Source of the DNA: Motacilla alba alba
Lineage: Eukaryota; Chordata; Aves; Passeriformes; Motacillidae
Direction: 5' to 3'
NCBI RefSeq assembly: GCF_015832195.1
Contig: NC_052026.1
Coordinates: 11,953,619-12,017,618 of the forward strand
Length of the DNA: 64,000 nucleotides
The translations under genes and the position numbers were made by a program. How positions within the stretch are numbered: the first letter of the stretch is position 1; the number at the start of each line of letters is the position of its first letter. The notes below the pieces were generated by a model, which worked only from the letters and a program-made list of their open reading frames with translations, did not search any database and was not told the origin of the DNA. Of this stretch, positions 52,873-64,000 are shown piece by piece.

Positions 52873-53334
52873 TTGCCTACACACGTGAGAAACGAGAAGG
52901 GATTTCCCTGGCACACAGACAGCAATGACAAGGTGGGATTTGGAGGGTGTCTGATCGCTGCTGTCTCCCTGTGCTACCCTGCCACGCTGAGGAGAGCTGG
53001 CAGTGAGCTCGCCTGCCGTGGCACTGCTGCGGGGCTGGCCCGGCTGCGGCCACCAGAGCCACCAGAGCCACCAGCCTCCCAAAGCAGGGTCCCCAGCTCC
53101 TTCAGAAACGCTGTTTCCAGGCTGCCACACACATTGAGGAACCCAGCAACTCTAAGAGCAGCTGAAGCACAGAAAGGGGTGTTATTCCCCTGTTGTAAGG
53201 CGGAATGTGAGTGTGAGGAAAGCGTAGGACAGACCACACTGCCATATGCCAGCCTAGAGCAGAGGCCGGCTCACCTCCCACAGCTCCCTCACCCACCAGG
53301 AAAAAATACAGCAAAATATTCCCTGGGTTCTTAA
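52873..53334 (+). other. 153-codon open frame in a local GC peak, function unknown
   Basis: Starts MPTHVRNEKGFPWHTD and ends KYSLGS. It contains a Pro/Glu patch (PPEPPEPPA) from a 9-bp repeat. GC and CpG content rise at about 52.95-53.1 kb against an AT-rich background, which by itself lowers stop-codon frequency; the opposite strand is also open in several frames. No domain recognised; more likely a non-coding exon or chance than a protein. Confidence 0.15.
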
Positions 53335-53339
53335 ACAGC

Positions 53340-56300
53340 CTCATTGCTTTTGGTACACTCGCACTCATGGATAACACCAGTAATTTAAAAGATTAAATTA
53401 CACCACTACCCCTCTGTGAAATTATCATTGTGCCTACAACCCTCTACTTGAGTTAAATTATATAGCAACAAGGAAACAAGTGCTCTATAACCAATGCAAT
53501 ATGAATTTGGTCCTTGGGAAATGCATAGCTATGTTTTCAAACACAAGCCAAGAATTTTTCTTTTCTTGCTCTTATGCTCAGGATGCTAAATATTTAACTT
53601 TATTCAACCAATGGTATTATGAAATGAAATGAAAGATCCTATCACATGGCAAACCCAACAGTTACACTGGGCTATTTAATTGTCTGGTTAACTCAAGTCA
53701 AAGTTCAGTGACCCACAGCAGGTGAAATTCTCAGTGCAGAGTGTGATAACATCTTTGTGATCAGAACAGTGTATGCTTTCCTAGCTCTTGTGCTCAGAGA
53801 ATTTCTATATATTTCCAGTGGTTAAAAGATGTAATTTTCTGTATCTTGGAGGAGCAAAGTATCTTTCTGTGTATCAAACACAGAAAAACTGTCATGAGAA
53901 TTGAAGAATCAAAGGAAAAAAAAGGGTGAGATGTAGGAAAAATATTCTGACATTTTTATATTGTAATTCTTCATTTGTAATATTAAAGGAATGTGAGTAT
54001 AAGTGAAAAATAACAACCTTGAAATGTTAAAGTGTAAAAACAACATCATTTTTTCTAGGAAGCTCCCCCACTTTTTACAAAGTTGCCTAACTTAAGCCAT
54101 TACATAAAATGGCAATTGTGGCTTATGGGCATTATTCCTTGAATAATTTACATTTTCCTGTTCTTGTTCTTTGTGTTTCCATTGCTGCTGGAAATGTATC
54201 AGGCCTCTGGGTGCACTAATTACTCTTAATGACCCTCCACTTCACAGACCCTGCCTCTAGGCCTGGGAATCCACATAAATTCAGGCCTGGAACTTCACCC
54301 CCTACTTGACCTGCCTTGTTGGAGTGCCTGTTTGAGTTCTGCCCTGGCCATGCCTGTGCTTGGCCAGGTACCTTGTGGATACAGGCCCTGACTGACTTCC
54401 TGATGTGACCCTGACTCACCACTGTGGTCCTGCTTGGTCATCCCTGGCTGGTTCTGATTTTCATTTCACTTTAGCTGTCAAAGAACAAAATAAGGTGTGT
54501 AATGTAAAATAGTTGGGTTTCAGTGTAGCATACAATGCAAATCTTGGGGTAGAATGGATATTTAGGGAAATGGCTATTGGGTAGAAACCTTTAATTCATG
54601 ATGTCTTCTTCCTAGAAGTGCTATGAGAAATTCTTCAGCAAAATCAGTTTCTTCTGATCATTTTAAAAGTAGGATTAATCAATTAGAGTAATGCTATTCA
54701 ATGTGACAAATGTAAGAGGATTAATCCAAGCCTTGTTCAAAGACACCAAAAGCACTACATACAGAAACGAAACATTGCAATAGAGAAAAAGGGTATTTGA
54801 AACCAAATCCATTGATTCTGTTTTCTGCTTTACTCCCAACAATTCTCTTATTTTCTTAAAGGCAAAGCTTTCACAATTTTCTTATCATGGATATCTTTAA
54901 GACTGCAAGAATTGTTCCTAACTTTAACCACAAGGAAGTCAAGTCTTTCTGAAACTTTTTGAGAGCATCTCAAAACTACCAAAAGCCTAGAAATCAATAA
55001 TATCACCTGGCAGGAGATGTGAGCTACTCAAATTCAAGTCAAGGTCCAGCTCAACATGCTTACTGATGGCTTTGCAGGGGCGGCAGGGAGGAGTTGTTTC
55101 CAGCACAGACTTTTCACAGACTGGCATGAGGCAACTACATTCTGTCAGACACTCTCAGATTGCCTAATTTGTGCAATATTTGAAACAATGAGGGCTTAGG
55201 CTCCTGAAGAGCAAGAAAGAGATTAACTAGATCACTCTGAAATGAATGTTTAATATATTATTGTGGATTTTTGTGAACATTTCTGTCTCAATGATCTCAA
55301 TGACCTGAACCTTAAATACAGTTCACAACTGAAACAATGAACAAAGTATTTCACTGCTTGTTCCAGTGACTTCCAGAGTGTTAAACTTAAGGCTAACTTT
55401 TTAAAATGGAAAAGCCACATGGTGGCAGGAGAGAACAAGGCATGTAAAAAACCTGTGCTGCTAAATGCTTCCCTCAGATTTAACTACATATTGTTCCCTT
55501 CTACAGCACAGCTGAAGCTCTGTGGCTGTATTTTTAAATCTAACAGGCACTAACATAACTCATTAGTTGCAATGTTTAAAAAAGTGTCCATGACTTCTAA
55601 GTTTCTGATACTACTCACCAAGTTCACCAGGAATTATACAGTAAATATTAATATTGCAGTGACTTTTGAAATTATGTAGTAGTGTTAAGGTATTGAATCT
55701 GCAACCTGTTTTCAGAGTGTTTACAGTGTAATATATTCCCATAGCATCAGAGATGAAATGACTAGAAGTGATCTTCACACAGCTATTTTCCTGTTGTGGC
55801 TCTTATGGTGACACTACCAATGACAGGTCATAAATACTGCTTCAAATTCACAATTCGATGAAAATGAAATATTTAGCCATTAATTTTTTTGTGTAATGTG
55901 CTACATACCATGAACAGGTCTGCTATGCAAAAATGAGAAGTGTGATTTTTCAGTTTAAAATCCAGTAAGAGCAGGCTAAACTTCTAATCCTCCAATTTAC
56001 AACCATCTGGACATACCCTTCACTTTAATCACAATACACTGTTTGTAGGTTGTGAACTCAGTGCAGTTCACACTGTTTCCCAGTTAATAGCCCGTGGAAA
56101 TAGTGATGCACTTACCTGCACACACTGTGGGTACCTACACACGTGCAGCCAAAACTGAAGACTGACCAACTCTTAGTTTTGCAATCAAGATATAGTTCTG
56201 ATAGCTGACTTCTAGTAGATGAATAATAAGTGGATTTTGCTGTTTAGCAGATGTGTTTTTGGAATTCCTAATTTAAGAGCTGTGACTCTTTAACCTGTAT

Positions 56301-59300
56301 TTGAAGACTCCATGGCATCTTTTTCAATAATGCCATAATTTAAATCACTGACTTGACACATTCCATAAAAATAATTTTCTTCTAATCTGAACATTTCTTC
56401 AACTTTAGCCAATTTTAAAATGTTGAATCCTACTAAGAACCATCCACATGATTTTTAGCATATTTGATTTAACAGGAAAGAAGACACAAAGAAATTCAAT
56501 AGTATACGACTCTCTTATCTCCATACCTAACAGAGCAAGAACTTTCTTAGGATTGTAAACAGTGTTGTAAAGTTTCTGAAGTCCTGGTGTTCCTCATCAT
56601 AGCCCTGGTCACACCCAGCCCTTAATGCTAACAGGAGCAGCATAGGCCACTCACCCTCTCGGAGGACAGGATTATGTCTCTCTAAACTCTGGTTTATTGG
56701 ATTTTTTTCTTAAACCTATTGACCACCAGTGTGGCTCATACTGAGAAGTTTTCTAATAAGGAGCTGTTTCAGTGATTAACTGATCTGACAAGAAAGCATT
56801 CAGAAAAATCTGAAATTGTCTTGCAACTGAATACTTATCACTTCCCTGTCTGCTCTCTTTCTATACTCAGCTTTCATAGGTGAACTTCTCAGTTTCATTT
56901 AAGTCCATATTATTCTCAATAATCTTGACTAACTTATTTCTCATGTTTTTCCCCTCAAAAAAGCCAACAGTTTTTTCTTTCTCTTCCTTTTTCCCAATAT
57001 ATGCAGAAAAGAGAATTATGCAAGAGGTGTACACTAACCTGTAGAGAAAACCTTCACCACTGTTAATATTTGCTACTTCTGCATCTTCTAAAATTCTTAT
57101 TCTTTATCAGACTGTTGCCTGAATGTGAAAGAATTTGGATTCTTATGTTGTTTCTGTGCCATCTGTTAGCTTCCAGGTTCTTTTATTCCTTTCACCCAGG
57201 CACTGCAGGCAAATCTTTCATTCAGTCCTGTTAATTGTAACCCTAAGAGTTCCATAACTGCAGTCTTAACTGTCTTTAAAACATGTCTTTTATTCTACTT
57301 CTTCCTAGAAAATGTTCTGGAGGTTTAATTTTTTTTTCTCAAATGTAATGCAGTTGCCCTGTTTCTTCTTGCAAATAAGGATCTCTGATTTCATTTGTGC
57401 TACTCCTTAAATTGTGAGTTGCCTGTAAATATTCACAAAGTTCCATTGTTTTAATCCAGGCATCTGTTATAACTCTTTTACCATGATGCTAACAGAAACA
57501 TTTTGATGTAAACAGGCAGCGAATAGTGTAAGGCTGATGCTTTTTCTTTATGATGTTCTTTTCTATCCTTCTTGTATATTGGATGTATGAACTAAAAATT
57601 CCTCAGGCTTTCCTTCAATCCATTTAATACAACACAAATTCACTGTAAGCAGCATGATCCTACTAGAGTAAATGTAGAAAAAATCCTGATGTAAACCCAT
57701 GGAATGTTCACAGCAAGTTTCAGGCTGGGAAATGCTGAAATGTTAAGAGATAATTGTTAGAAGATGATTAATTTTTACAAATGTGAGAAATTCAAACTAT
57801 CTGGTCACCTCCTAGTACTCAGTGTTCTAAGCAGGGTTGCACTGACTCCACCCGATGTTCCCGGGGCTCCAGTGTAGTCTGAGGTGATTTTGCTCAGGTG
57901 ACTGAAGCAGCTCTCTCTTAGCTCAGCCTTCCATGTCCTGGAAATAGCTCGACACTGAAACCACACAGCAGACTTCATAAACAAGGGTAGAAGGGTTAGG
58001 AAGAAAGAAAAAAAAAAAAAAAAAGAGAAACTCAAATGACATGAAGCCTCTATTTTCCCAGGAAAATCTGAGTGTGTCTCGAGTTACTAGTAGGTCACTA
58101 TTTTGATCTAGCTTGAGCAACAGACAGAGGTGAGAGCATGTTAGCTCTGATGAAGTGCAAAATCTGGCTGCATTGTTAGGCCTGATGTGTACCTGCTCAA
58201 GGAAGCAGCAGACAACCAAGTCATCTGCTTGTACTTTTATGTGGACTCTTATGGCCCCAGTTACATGACTGTTGTGCTGACAAAAATATTAAATCAGTGA
58301 GGATTTTAACTGTGCATACCAACTGCAAGAATTAACTCTATTTACATAAAAATGAAATTAAAGTTGCTGGTTTAGTATGTTCTAGTACTTCTCAAACAGC
58401 CTTCAAAAGAAACACAGTTCTTAGAGATGACTGTCCATGGAACCAAGGCCATTAATGAGAAATTAAGAGGGACAGCTCCTTAATGGACATCCTGATGTAC
58501 AAGGACTTCAGTACTGTGAGTAAAAAGCAGTGGAGAAAATGTGAAAAATTAATACTGAGGCAAAAAATTCAGGCACGGACTGATAGAAATGAAAATGCTG
58601 GTCAGGCAGCTTGTACTAAAGTTTGTCTGGCTGTTTTCTCACCCTGTGAGTTGAGAAATGCTTGACTCTTTGTGGCCTAGAAGTTCAGTTGCAGTGCTCA
58701 TGTGCTCATCAGATAGCAACTCTCCTGGTCTGTTCTGTGTTGTTGTTGAATAGTGACTGATTCCTATCTCAAGAACACATTGGGAAATACAGCTTCACTT
58801 TTTTTAGGAGTAGATAACTGAAACTGCAGCTTTTTTTGTGAGATAATGTCGCATTGCTATACTGAATGTCCTTTAGCAATTAAAAGCCATTACATGCTTG
58901 AAAAAGACTGGTAGGTGAAGGATGGGGTCAAGTCTAAAGGGTTTCATCTGTTGCTTACTTTTTGTTGCAAACAAGATCTTGCTAAAGTTTTCTTTAATTT
59001 CAGTGAAGGAGTCCTGTTGAAGGAAAACCCTCTGTGCTGTGGACTTCTCTCCTATTCAGGAGAAAAAATACTTTTTGATAAGGAGCAGGAATAAAAAATA
59101 CATATGCAAAGTGTAGAGAAATATTCTTCCATTAGCAGCTAAGGATTTTACTTCCCCATGTTTATTTCAGTTTATAAGCTAAATATATACAACTCAATTA
59201 TCCTTCACTTCAAAATTCAAAATTATTCAATATTTCAAAAATTAATGTCTGGTTAGCATTTGTAATTTCTTTGTAAAGATAAATAATGTAGCTATTTAGC

Positions 59301-60411
59301 AGCTGTCCAGAACAAGGAATATGAAATTACAATATTCTTCATAATCAGTAGTTATCTTGATTTTATAACAAATGATTGACTTAAAAATTTACAAAGCAAG
59401 TGTAAAAAATGCTAGGCACAATTGAAATAAATAAAACTTCAAAAGCAACCGCTTGATGCCTTGCAATTTTTCACAGTGAGTTTACCCACATTCACAAAAC
59501 TAAAGCCCTTGAAAACACTAATTTCATTGGTTTCCTATGGCAATGTCCACTATTCTATAAGAGAAGAAAAATACAACTCTTTTATTTGCAAGGTGAAGTT
59601 CTTCTGACATGAGACATTTGTACTACTACCATAATTTTCTTACACATAAAATTAATAGGAAGGATGTCTCCTTCCTCCTCACCTGAGCCTGATCCAATTC
59701 TTCCACAAGTTAATAGACATTTTGGAAGCTTAACTTCTGTGAATCAAAATTTTTGAGGATACTCAAAGTACATGTATTTAATACATCAAACTGCCACAGA
59801 AGTATGCAATGTGTTTGCCATCAGATATAGCATGCAGTCTGCAGTGATGTTTGCCATACAACACAGTTCTCATACTCCATGTTTGACTTGTTCAAACCTA
59901 CTACCCCAAGATAATGCAGTAAATGAGCTTGACTGTGTAAACAACCCTTGCTACTTTCAAACTTAAATATATTCATGAATAAAAAATAGCTTTGGATTTT
60001 CCATCAACCCAGAAGAGTTTTGTGTCATTAGTACACTTAAAACCATTCTTAGCCATATAAAAATTTAACTTCTTAAAACTTTAGATTTTATAAGGATTTT
60101 TGAACATGTAGCAATTTTTTTTCTGAAAAAAAAACCCCTTAGTTTCATTAGTTTCAAGCTTTCAAAGTCTCTCTTTTCCACACACAGCTCTTTTCTGTTC
60201 TCTGCACACAGACTTTCTAGAAATCAGAAATAATTGTAATGGAAAGTAACAATGCTGTAATCCTCACATTTTTAGCTTTTAGCCACCTTGCTGAGGTTCT
60301 CAGCAACAGTGAAATAGTGCTCATTTCATGATGTGAATATTAATTCATGAACTGAACAAGGTTGTTAGTGCCAATTCTTCTAAAACACACAAGAAAAAAA
60401 ACCAAAAAGCT
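53340..60411. other. intergenic, nothing recognised apart from a CCTG-rich block
   Basis: AT-rich sequence downstream of the receptor gene. A compositionally distinct CCTG/TGAC-rich stretch lies at about 54.22-54.46 kb. Short homopolymers occur near 58008. No coding exon, RNA gene or clear transposon seen. Confidence 0.55.
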
Positions 60412-60417
60412 TTTATT
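60412..60417 (-). terminator. polyadenylation signal of the LTB4R-like gene
   Basis: AATAAA on the minus strand, about 100 bp past the TAA stop at 60519-60517. Its position and exact hexamer make it the likely 3' end of the receptor transcript. Confidence 0.6.
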
Positions 60418-60516
60418 TCTCTACAGCTTTCCCTGGACTGGTCAGTAAATGAAACTGAGAGAATGAGGAGAAAGGACTGCTGAAGAAATGACACAGATTA
60501 TTCACTGAGTTCCTTG

Positions 60517-61527
60517 TTAGAGATTTTCGGTGCCTGCCAAAGGATCTTCATGTTTGGCTACAGCCAGACTTCTTTTCTTGTCTTCCTCTGTCACAGTCTG
60601 ACTGATCTGTTCAAACAGTTTTGACATCTTGGCAAACCTCAGGTGGTTCTGAAACCTTCGTGCAGCAAAAGCATAAAGCAGAGGGTTAATACAGCTACTG
60701 ATGAATACAAGTGCTCCAGAGATGTACACTCCTTTGTCTACAATTTCTTCCAGTGCCAAAGACATCTCCTCATTAGAGAGCTCTATTTCAATTGAAATGA
60801 TGTCCAGGATGTTAAAGATGTGGTGAGGGAACCAGCACAGAATGAAAGCCACCACGACGCTGGCAATGAGACGTTCTGATCGCTGCTTGGATTGGTAAGT
60901 CATTCTGCTTATTCTTCTTGCAACACACACATAACAAGTGCAAATAATTAAGAAAGGGATTACAAAACCTGCAAGGGTCTCCAGCAGAAGATAGGACACC
61001 TTCTGTCTATTAGAAGAGTAGTTGCGACATGTGCATAGAAGTCGACCGTTCGTTTCTTCTGTCTCTTGAAATGGAATGACAGAAATGCCAAAGGCAACAG
61101 ACAGGAACCAAATGAGGAAAACAATCAAAGAAAATTTTTCTTTTCTTCTGTATGTTTGAATTGTGAAAGGGTAAAACACAGCCAGCAGCCGCTCCAAGCT
61201 GAGTGCTGTAATCAGAAATATACTGGCATACATGCTGCAGTAAATAATGAAAACCAGCATTTTGCAGAAGATGACTCCAAAAACCCATGAGTCAGCAAAA
61301 GAGTAGATCCAGATTGGTAAAGTGATCAGTACAAGGACATCAGCAATGGCCAGGTTCAAGATCAGCAGGACTGAAAGAGATACTTTCTTCATTTTTGTAC
61401 AAGCAGTCCAGATGACGATGCAGTTCCCAGGGGTGCCAATTACAAATGACAAGCCCAGTATTATGCAGACTACTGACCTCACAACATTCCATGTTGAGTT
61501 GCCACTGCTTTCCTCAGCTTGATTCAT
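60517..61527 (-). CDS. leukotriene B4 receptor-like class A GPCR, intronless, 336 aa
   Basis: Plasma-membrane rhodopsin-family receptor; by family knowledge LTB4 receptors couple lipid mediators to Gi-driven leukocyte chemotaxis. Seven hydrophobic segments at about 18-41, 52-74, 86-109, 131-153, 177-202, 219-242 and 264-287. Class A landmarks: N35 in GTPGN (TM1), D63 in LAIAD (TM2), C88 with C165 or C167 (disulfide), E112-R113-L114 in place of DRY, W140 (TM4), P191 (TM5), CWFP 231-234 (TM6), NPLLY 281-285 (TM7). Sequons N10-S-T and N169-Y-S. SMYASIFLITALSLER is the most LTB4R-like stretch (human BLT1 has SMYASVLLITAMSLDR). The tail lacks Cys, so no palmitoylation anchor. Length fits the family (about 350). 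Orthology to LTB4R versus LTB4R2 or a lineage-specific copy is not settled, hence no symbol. Confidence 0.88.
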   Translation of the reverse strand: MNQAEESSGNSTWNVVRSVVCIILGLSFVIGTPGNCIVIWTACTKMKKVSLSVLLILNLAIADVLVLITLPIWIYSFADSWVFGVIFCKMLVFIIYCSMYASIFLITALSLERLLAVFYPFTIQTYRRKEKFSLIVFLIWFLSVAFGISVIPFQETEETNGRLLCTCRNYSSNRQKVSYLLLETLAGFVIPFLIICTCYVCVARRISRMTYQSKQRSERLIASVVVAFILCWFPHHIFNILDIISIEIELSNEEMSLALEEIVDKGVYISGALVFISSCINPLLYAFAARRFQNHLRFAKMSKLFEQISQTVTEEDKKRSLAVAKHEDPLAGTENL

Positions 61528-63300
61528 TCTGGAAATTCTTCCGTTCTTGGTTGCTCTGTGCTCTGCTTTTATTCTTCAGGTGTTGGTGAACTATTTGAAA
61601 GTTCTCCTCTAACAGATGTTCTGAAGGCTAATGCAGACTGTGAGCTCACATCCTCATGCTCACTCTTACAGACATCTGACCACATATGCCAGTTCCTGTT
61701 GTTTAGGAGGATGGGTATTTTTGCATACAAAGCAAAAGTAAAAATACAATGCAGGACCTGATTTGCTGTTAGTTATACATTCATTGTGCATCAGCAAATT
61801 TTATAGCATGTTGGTGGTCTTTCTAAAGTGTCTCTATTTAAAGAAATGTGCTACTGTTCTGATGTTGCTGATCTAATCAATTGCTGTGAGGAGAAAGAAA
61901 CCCTTTTCATTCTCTTCTACTCTTGCTCTTATGAACAACTCGGCACTTTATTTTATAAAACAAAAAACAGAGAGGAGTGGCTGGTAAACTACAGATGTGC
62001 ATTATATGTTTGACATGAATTTTAAAGCACAAAAAAATTATGCTTACTACCTTCATGTCATCTTTTTAATTCAGCAGAAAACAGTCAACAGTCAACAGCA
62101 GAAATACTCTGACATAAAGGAAATCAACTGTTTGTACTGTACTGGTACAACCAAGTGGGTAGGAGTTGTATTTCTAATTCTCTGGGAAATTGCAGTTCTT
62201 TACCTAACAATAACCATCAGAGTATTCTGTCTGGATGTAGAATTTTAGGAAATGCTCCATGTCAGAGAGAAAAGATATGACTACATAAGTGTCCTGCTGT
62301 GCCAGCAATGGGCTATGACTTTTATGATTTTTCCTAGGAAACTTGGTAGTCAGTGCAGCACTCAAATCCTACATGAATCAAAAGTTCTTCAGAGCCTGGC
62401 CAAAGAAGATGAAACTATTTTGTTATCCTGATTTCAAAACATCTTTTGAAGTTCATTTCTGAAATGTTAAAGGAGGAACTAGAACAGCAGAGCCCACAGA
62501 AATATTCAAGAAGTGGAACTGGAAGGGTATTTACCATTAAAAAAAAGTTCACAGAAACAAAGGAGTTATTTATAGCTTTCTTAAATAATGTGATACAGAT
62601 TATTTCCCTAATTTTACAAACCTGGCAAATGTAGTGCATAGTATTAAGTCAAAAAGTATTTTTCACCATGGAAAAAGATTGTAACATCAGCACCCCCAAA
62701 GCAGCTTAGCTGGTTTTGCTCTTGTAAGAGTATAATGAGATCAAAAGCAAATCCAGAATAACCCCACTGAAGTTAAGTATTATATCTTCAAAATACTATT
62801 TGTGTAATGCAGATTTTAATTGGGATTTAATATGATACATGATTCCAATTCCTTTCATTTTTAACTGCATTTAATGAATATCAGATCGGGGAAAAAATAA
62901 AACAAGTTGTTTGTATTCTGAAGGGAATTTCTGAAAAACACTTGTGAAAATTAACTAATGGGAGGAAGTGCTGGGCAGTATCTCTTCTTCCAATGAAATC
63001 ACCTTTACACACATTATTTCTCCAGAAGTATCTTCATAGACTATTTTTAGTTTATTACCAGTGGCATATCAAGATTGAACTAAGTTGCAGATTTTTATTG
63101 GAAAAAGACAATCAAGGAGAGATGTCCAGTACCTCTTGTCACCCAGTGCTGCAGGGACTGGCAGGTTCTTTAAGTAAAGTCAATCTAGATTATGATTGTT
63201 GTGTCATACACTGATTATCAAGACTTTGACCTGAATTGCAGAGGGCTCAGGTGACTAAAAGCCTACACAACCAAAGCCTCTAGATAGCAAAGAAAGCTGC
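61528..63300. other. upstream flank of the LTB4R-like gene, nothing recognised
   Basis: AT-rich sequence. An AATAAAAG box on the minus strand near 61566-61573 is TATA-like but only about 40 bp before the ATG, so a more distal promoter or upstream non-coding exon is likely. No coding exon found. Confidence 0.45.
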
Positions 63301-63304
63301 ACTG

Positions 63305-63415
63305 ATTACTAGAAACTCTGCTTAACTGAAAGCTGGGATAATTGCTAAAAATCCTGTGTAGCAGTAAGATACACGAACTGCTAGAAATTGTAGATAACAA
63401 TAAGGTATGCTGATA
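63305..63415. repeat. three diverged units of a roughly 37-bp tandem repeat
   Basis: Units begin at about 63305, 63341 and 63379, each with a core like (A)TTGCTAGAAAT..GATA. They are strongly diverged, so recognition is tentative. Adjacent to the possible LTR remnant. Confidence 0.4.
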
Positions 63416-63439
63416 AGTAAATTTTTATGTCATAAAAAG

Positions 63440-63800
63440 TGCTCTAAGTGTAGCTACAATCTTGTGGCCAGTCCTTAATCTACCAAGGATCCCTAAAAGG
63501 ACTTGTATATTCTGCACCATTGTGTGACACCTCCGTAGGATTTTTTTGGTACAACTTTATTTTTGGTGGAAAAGAGCAGTTGTCTGAACAACCATTGGTG
63601 TAAGTATAGTTCTAATCCAGTGGTGTATGGATGTGGTTGAACTTCTGAAGCATCCAGCCTTATATTTTCCAGAAACATGTTTCTCCACTTGAGTTGAAGT
63701 TTGCTTACCAAATGGCCTCTGCCTCTGGCTGTGTCTTTCATTTAAGCAAGAAAATAAATCAGTGTCTCAATTGCAGCCACAGTCTGGAATTTCTGTTTCA
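63440..63800 (-). mobile_element. possible solo-LTR remnant
   Basis: On the minus strand, CCACCAAAAATAAAGTTG supplies a polyadenylation signal. About 40 bp later comes GGAGGTGTCACACA, a possible CA-ended LTR terminus, followed by TGGTGCAGAA, which loosely resembles a leucine-tRNA primer-binding site. No gag, pol or env coding sequence is visible and the left end is not defined. Boundaries are approximate. Confidence 0.25.
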
Positions 63801-64000
63801 GAAAAATCCCAGAGAAGTGTTGAACTGCTAAGATTTCCTTGAGTGAGATTCTGAAGCTAGGGCTATTAGACTAAATATCTCAGACATTAGAGTTAACATT
63901 AGCTCAGGAGCATGTTTCTGAACAGCTCTATGTGACTCCTGGATCACTTAGAAAACTTCAGACTGTAAGCTGTCCTTAATACTCTCTAAAAGTGTCTGAT

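Noticed and set aside
1..64000. CRISPR arrays, bacterial operons, tRNA or rRNA genes
   Set aside because: No regularly spaced repeats, no cloverleaf or rRNA-like sequence noticed; the genome is clearly vertebrate.

Overview
This window comes from a vertebrate nuclear genome, most probably a bird. It is AT-rich and has long introns with GT/AG borders. It also holds fragments of CR1 (chicken repeat 1) retroposon tails, including one of the type common in neoavian genomes. I see no operon or bacterial signal, so almost all open frames are chance. Two protein-coding genes can be supported, both on the minus strand.

Left part (1-27.2 kb): the 5' portion of ESRP2 (epithelial splicing regulatory protein 2). 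Ten coding exons can be placed from the ATG at 26367 down to 1810. All ten join in frame and encode about 412 residues: the N-terminal ESRP domain, RRM1 and RRM2. RRM3 and the C-terminus lie beyond base 1. Exons 3-10 are packed into about 5.2 kb, while intron 2 alone is about 18.2 kb and holds no recognisable gene. A CpG-rich segment (about 25.4-27.2 kb), with three CCAAT boxes facing ESRP2, surrounds the first coding exon and marks the promoter.

Middle (27.2-60.4 kb): a gene desert of about 33 kb. It contains an (AGGGA)23 microsatellite, a CR1 fragment with a perfect internal 69-bp tandem duplication, other minor repeats, and a few blocks that might be regulatory or non-coding transcripts. 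No protein family could be recognised there.

Right part (60.4-64 kb): a complete intronless class A GPCR of 336 residues, closest to leukotriene B4 receptors (LTB4R-like), with a polyadenylation signal about 100 bp past the stop. Beyond it lies a degenerate repeat and a possible LTR remnant.

The two genes are not functionally linked in any way the sequence shows. ESRP2 is a nuclear RNA-binding splicing regulator of epithelia; the receptor is a plasma-membrane lipid-mediator receptor of leukocyte type. I found no convincing novel biological system. The observations in Part 2 are mostly gene-structure, repeat and regulatory curiosities.
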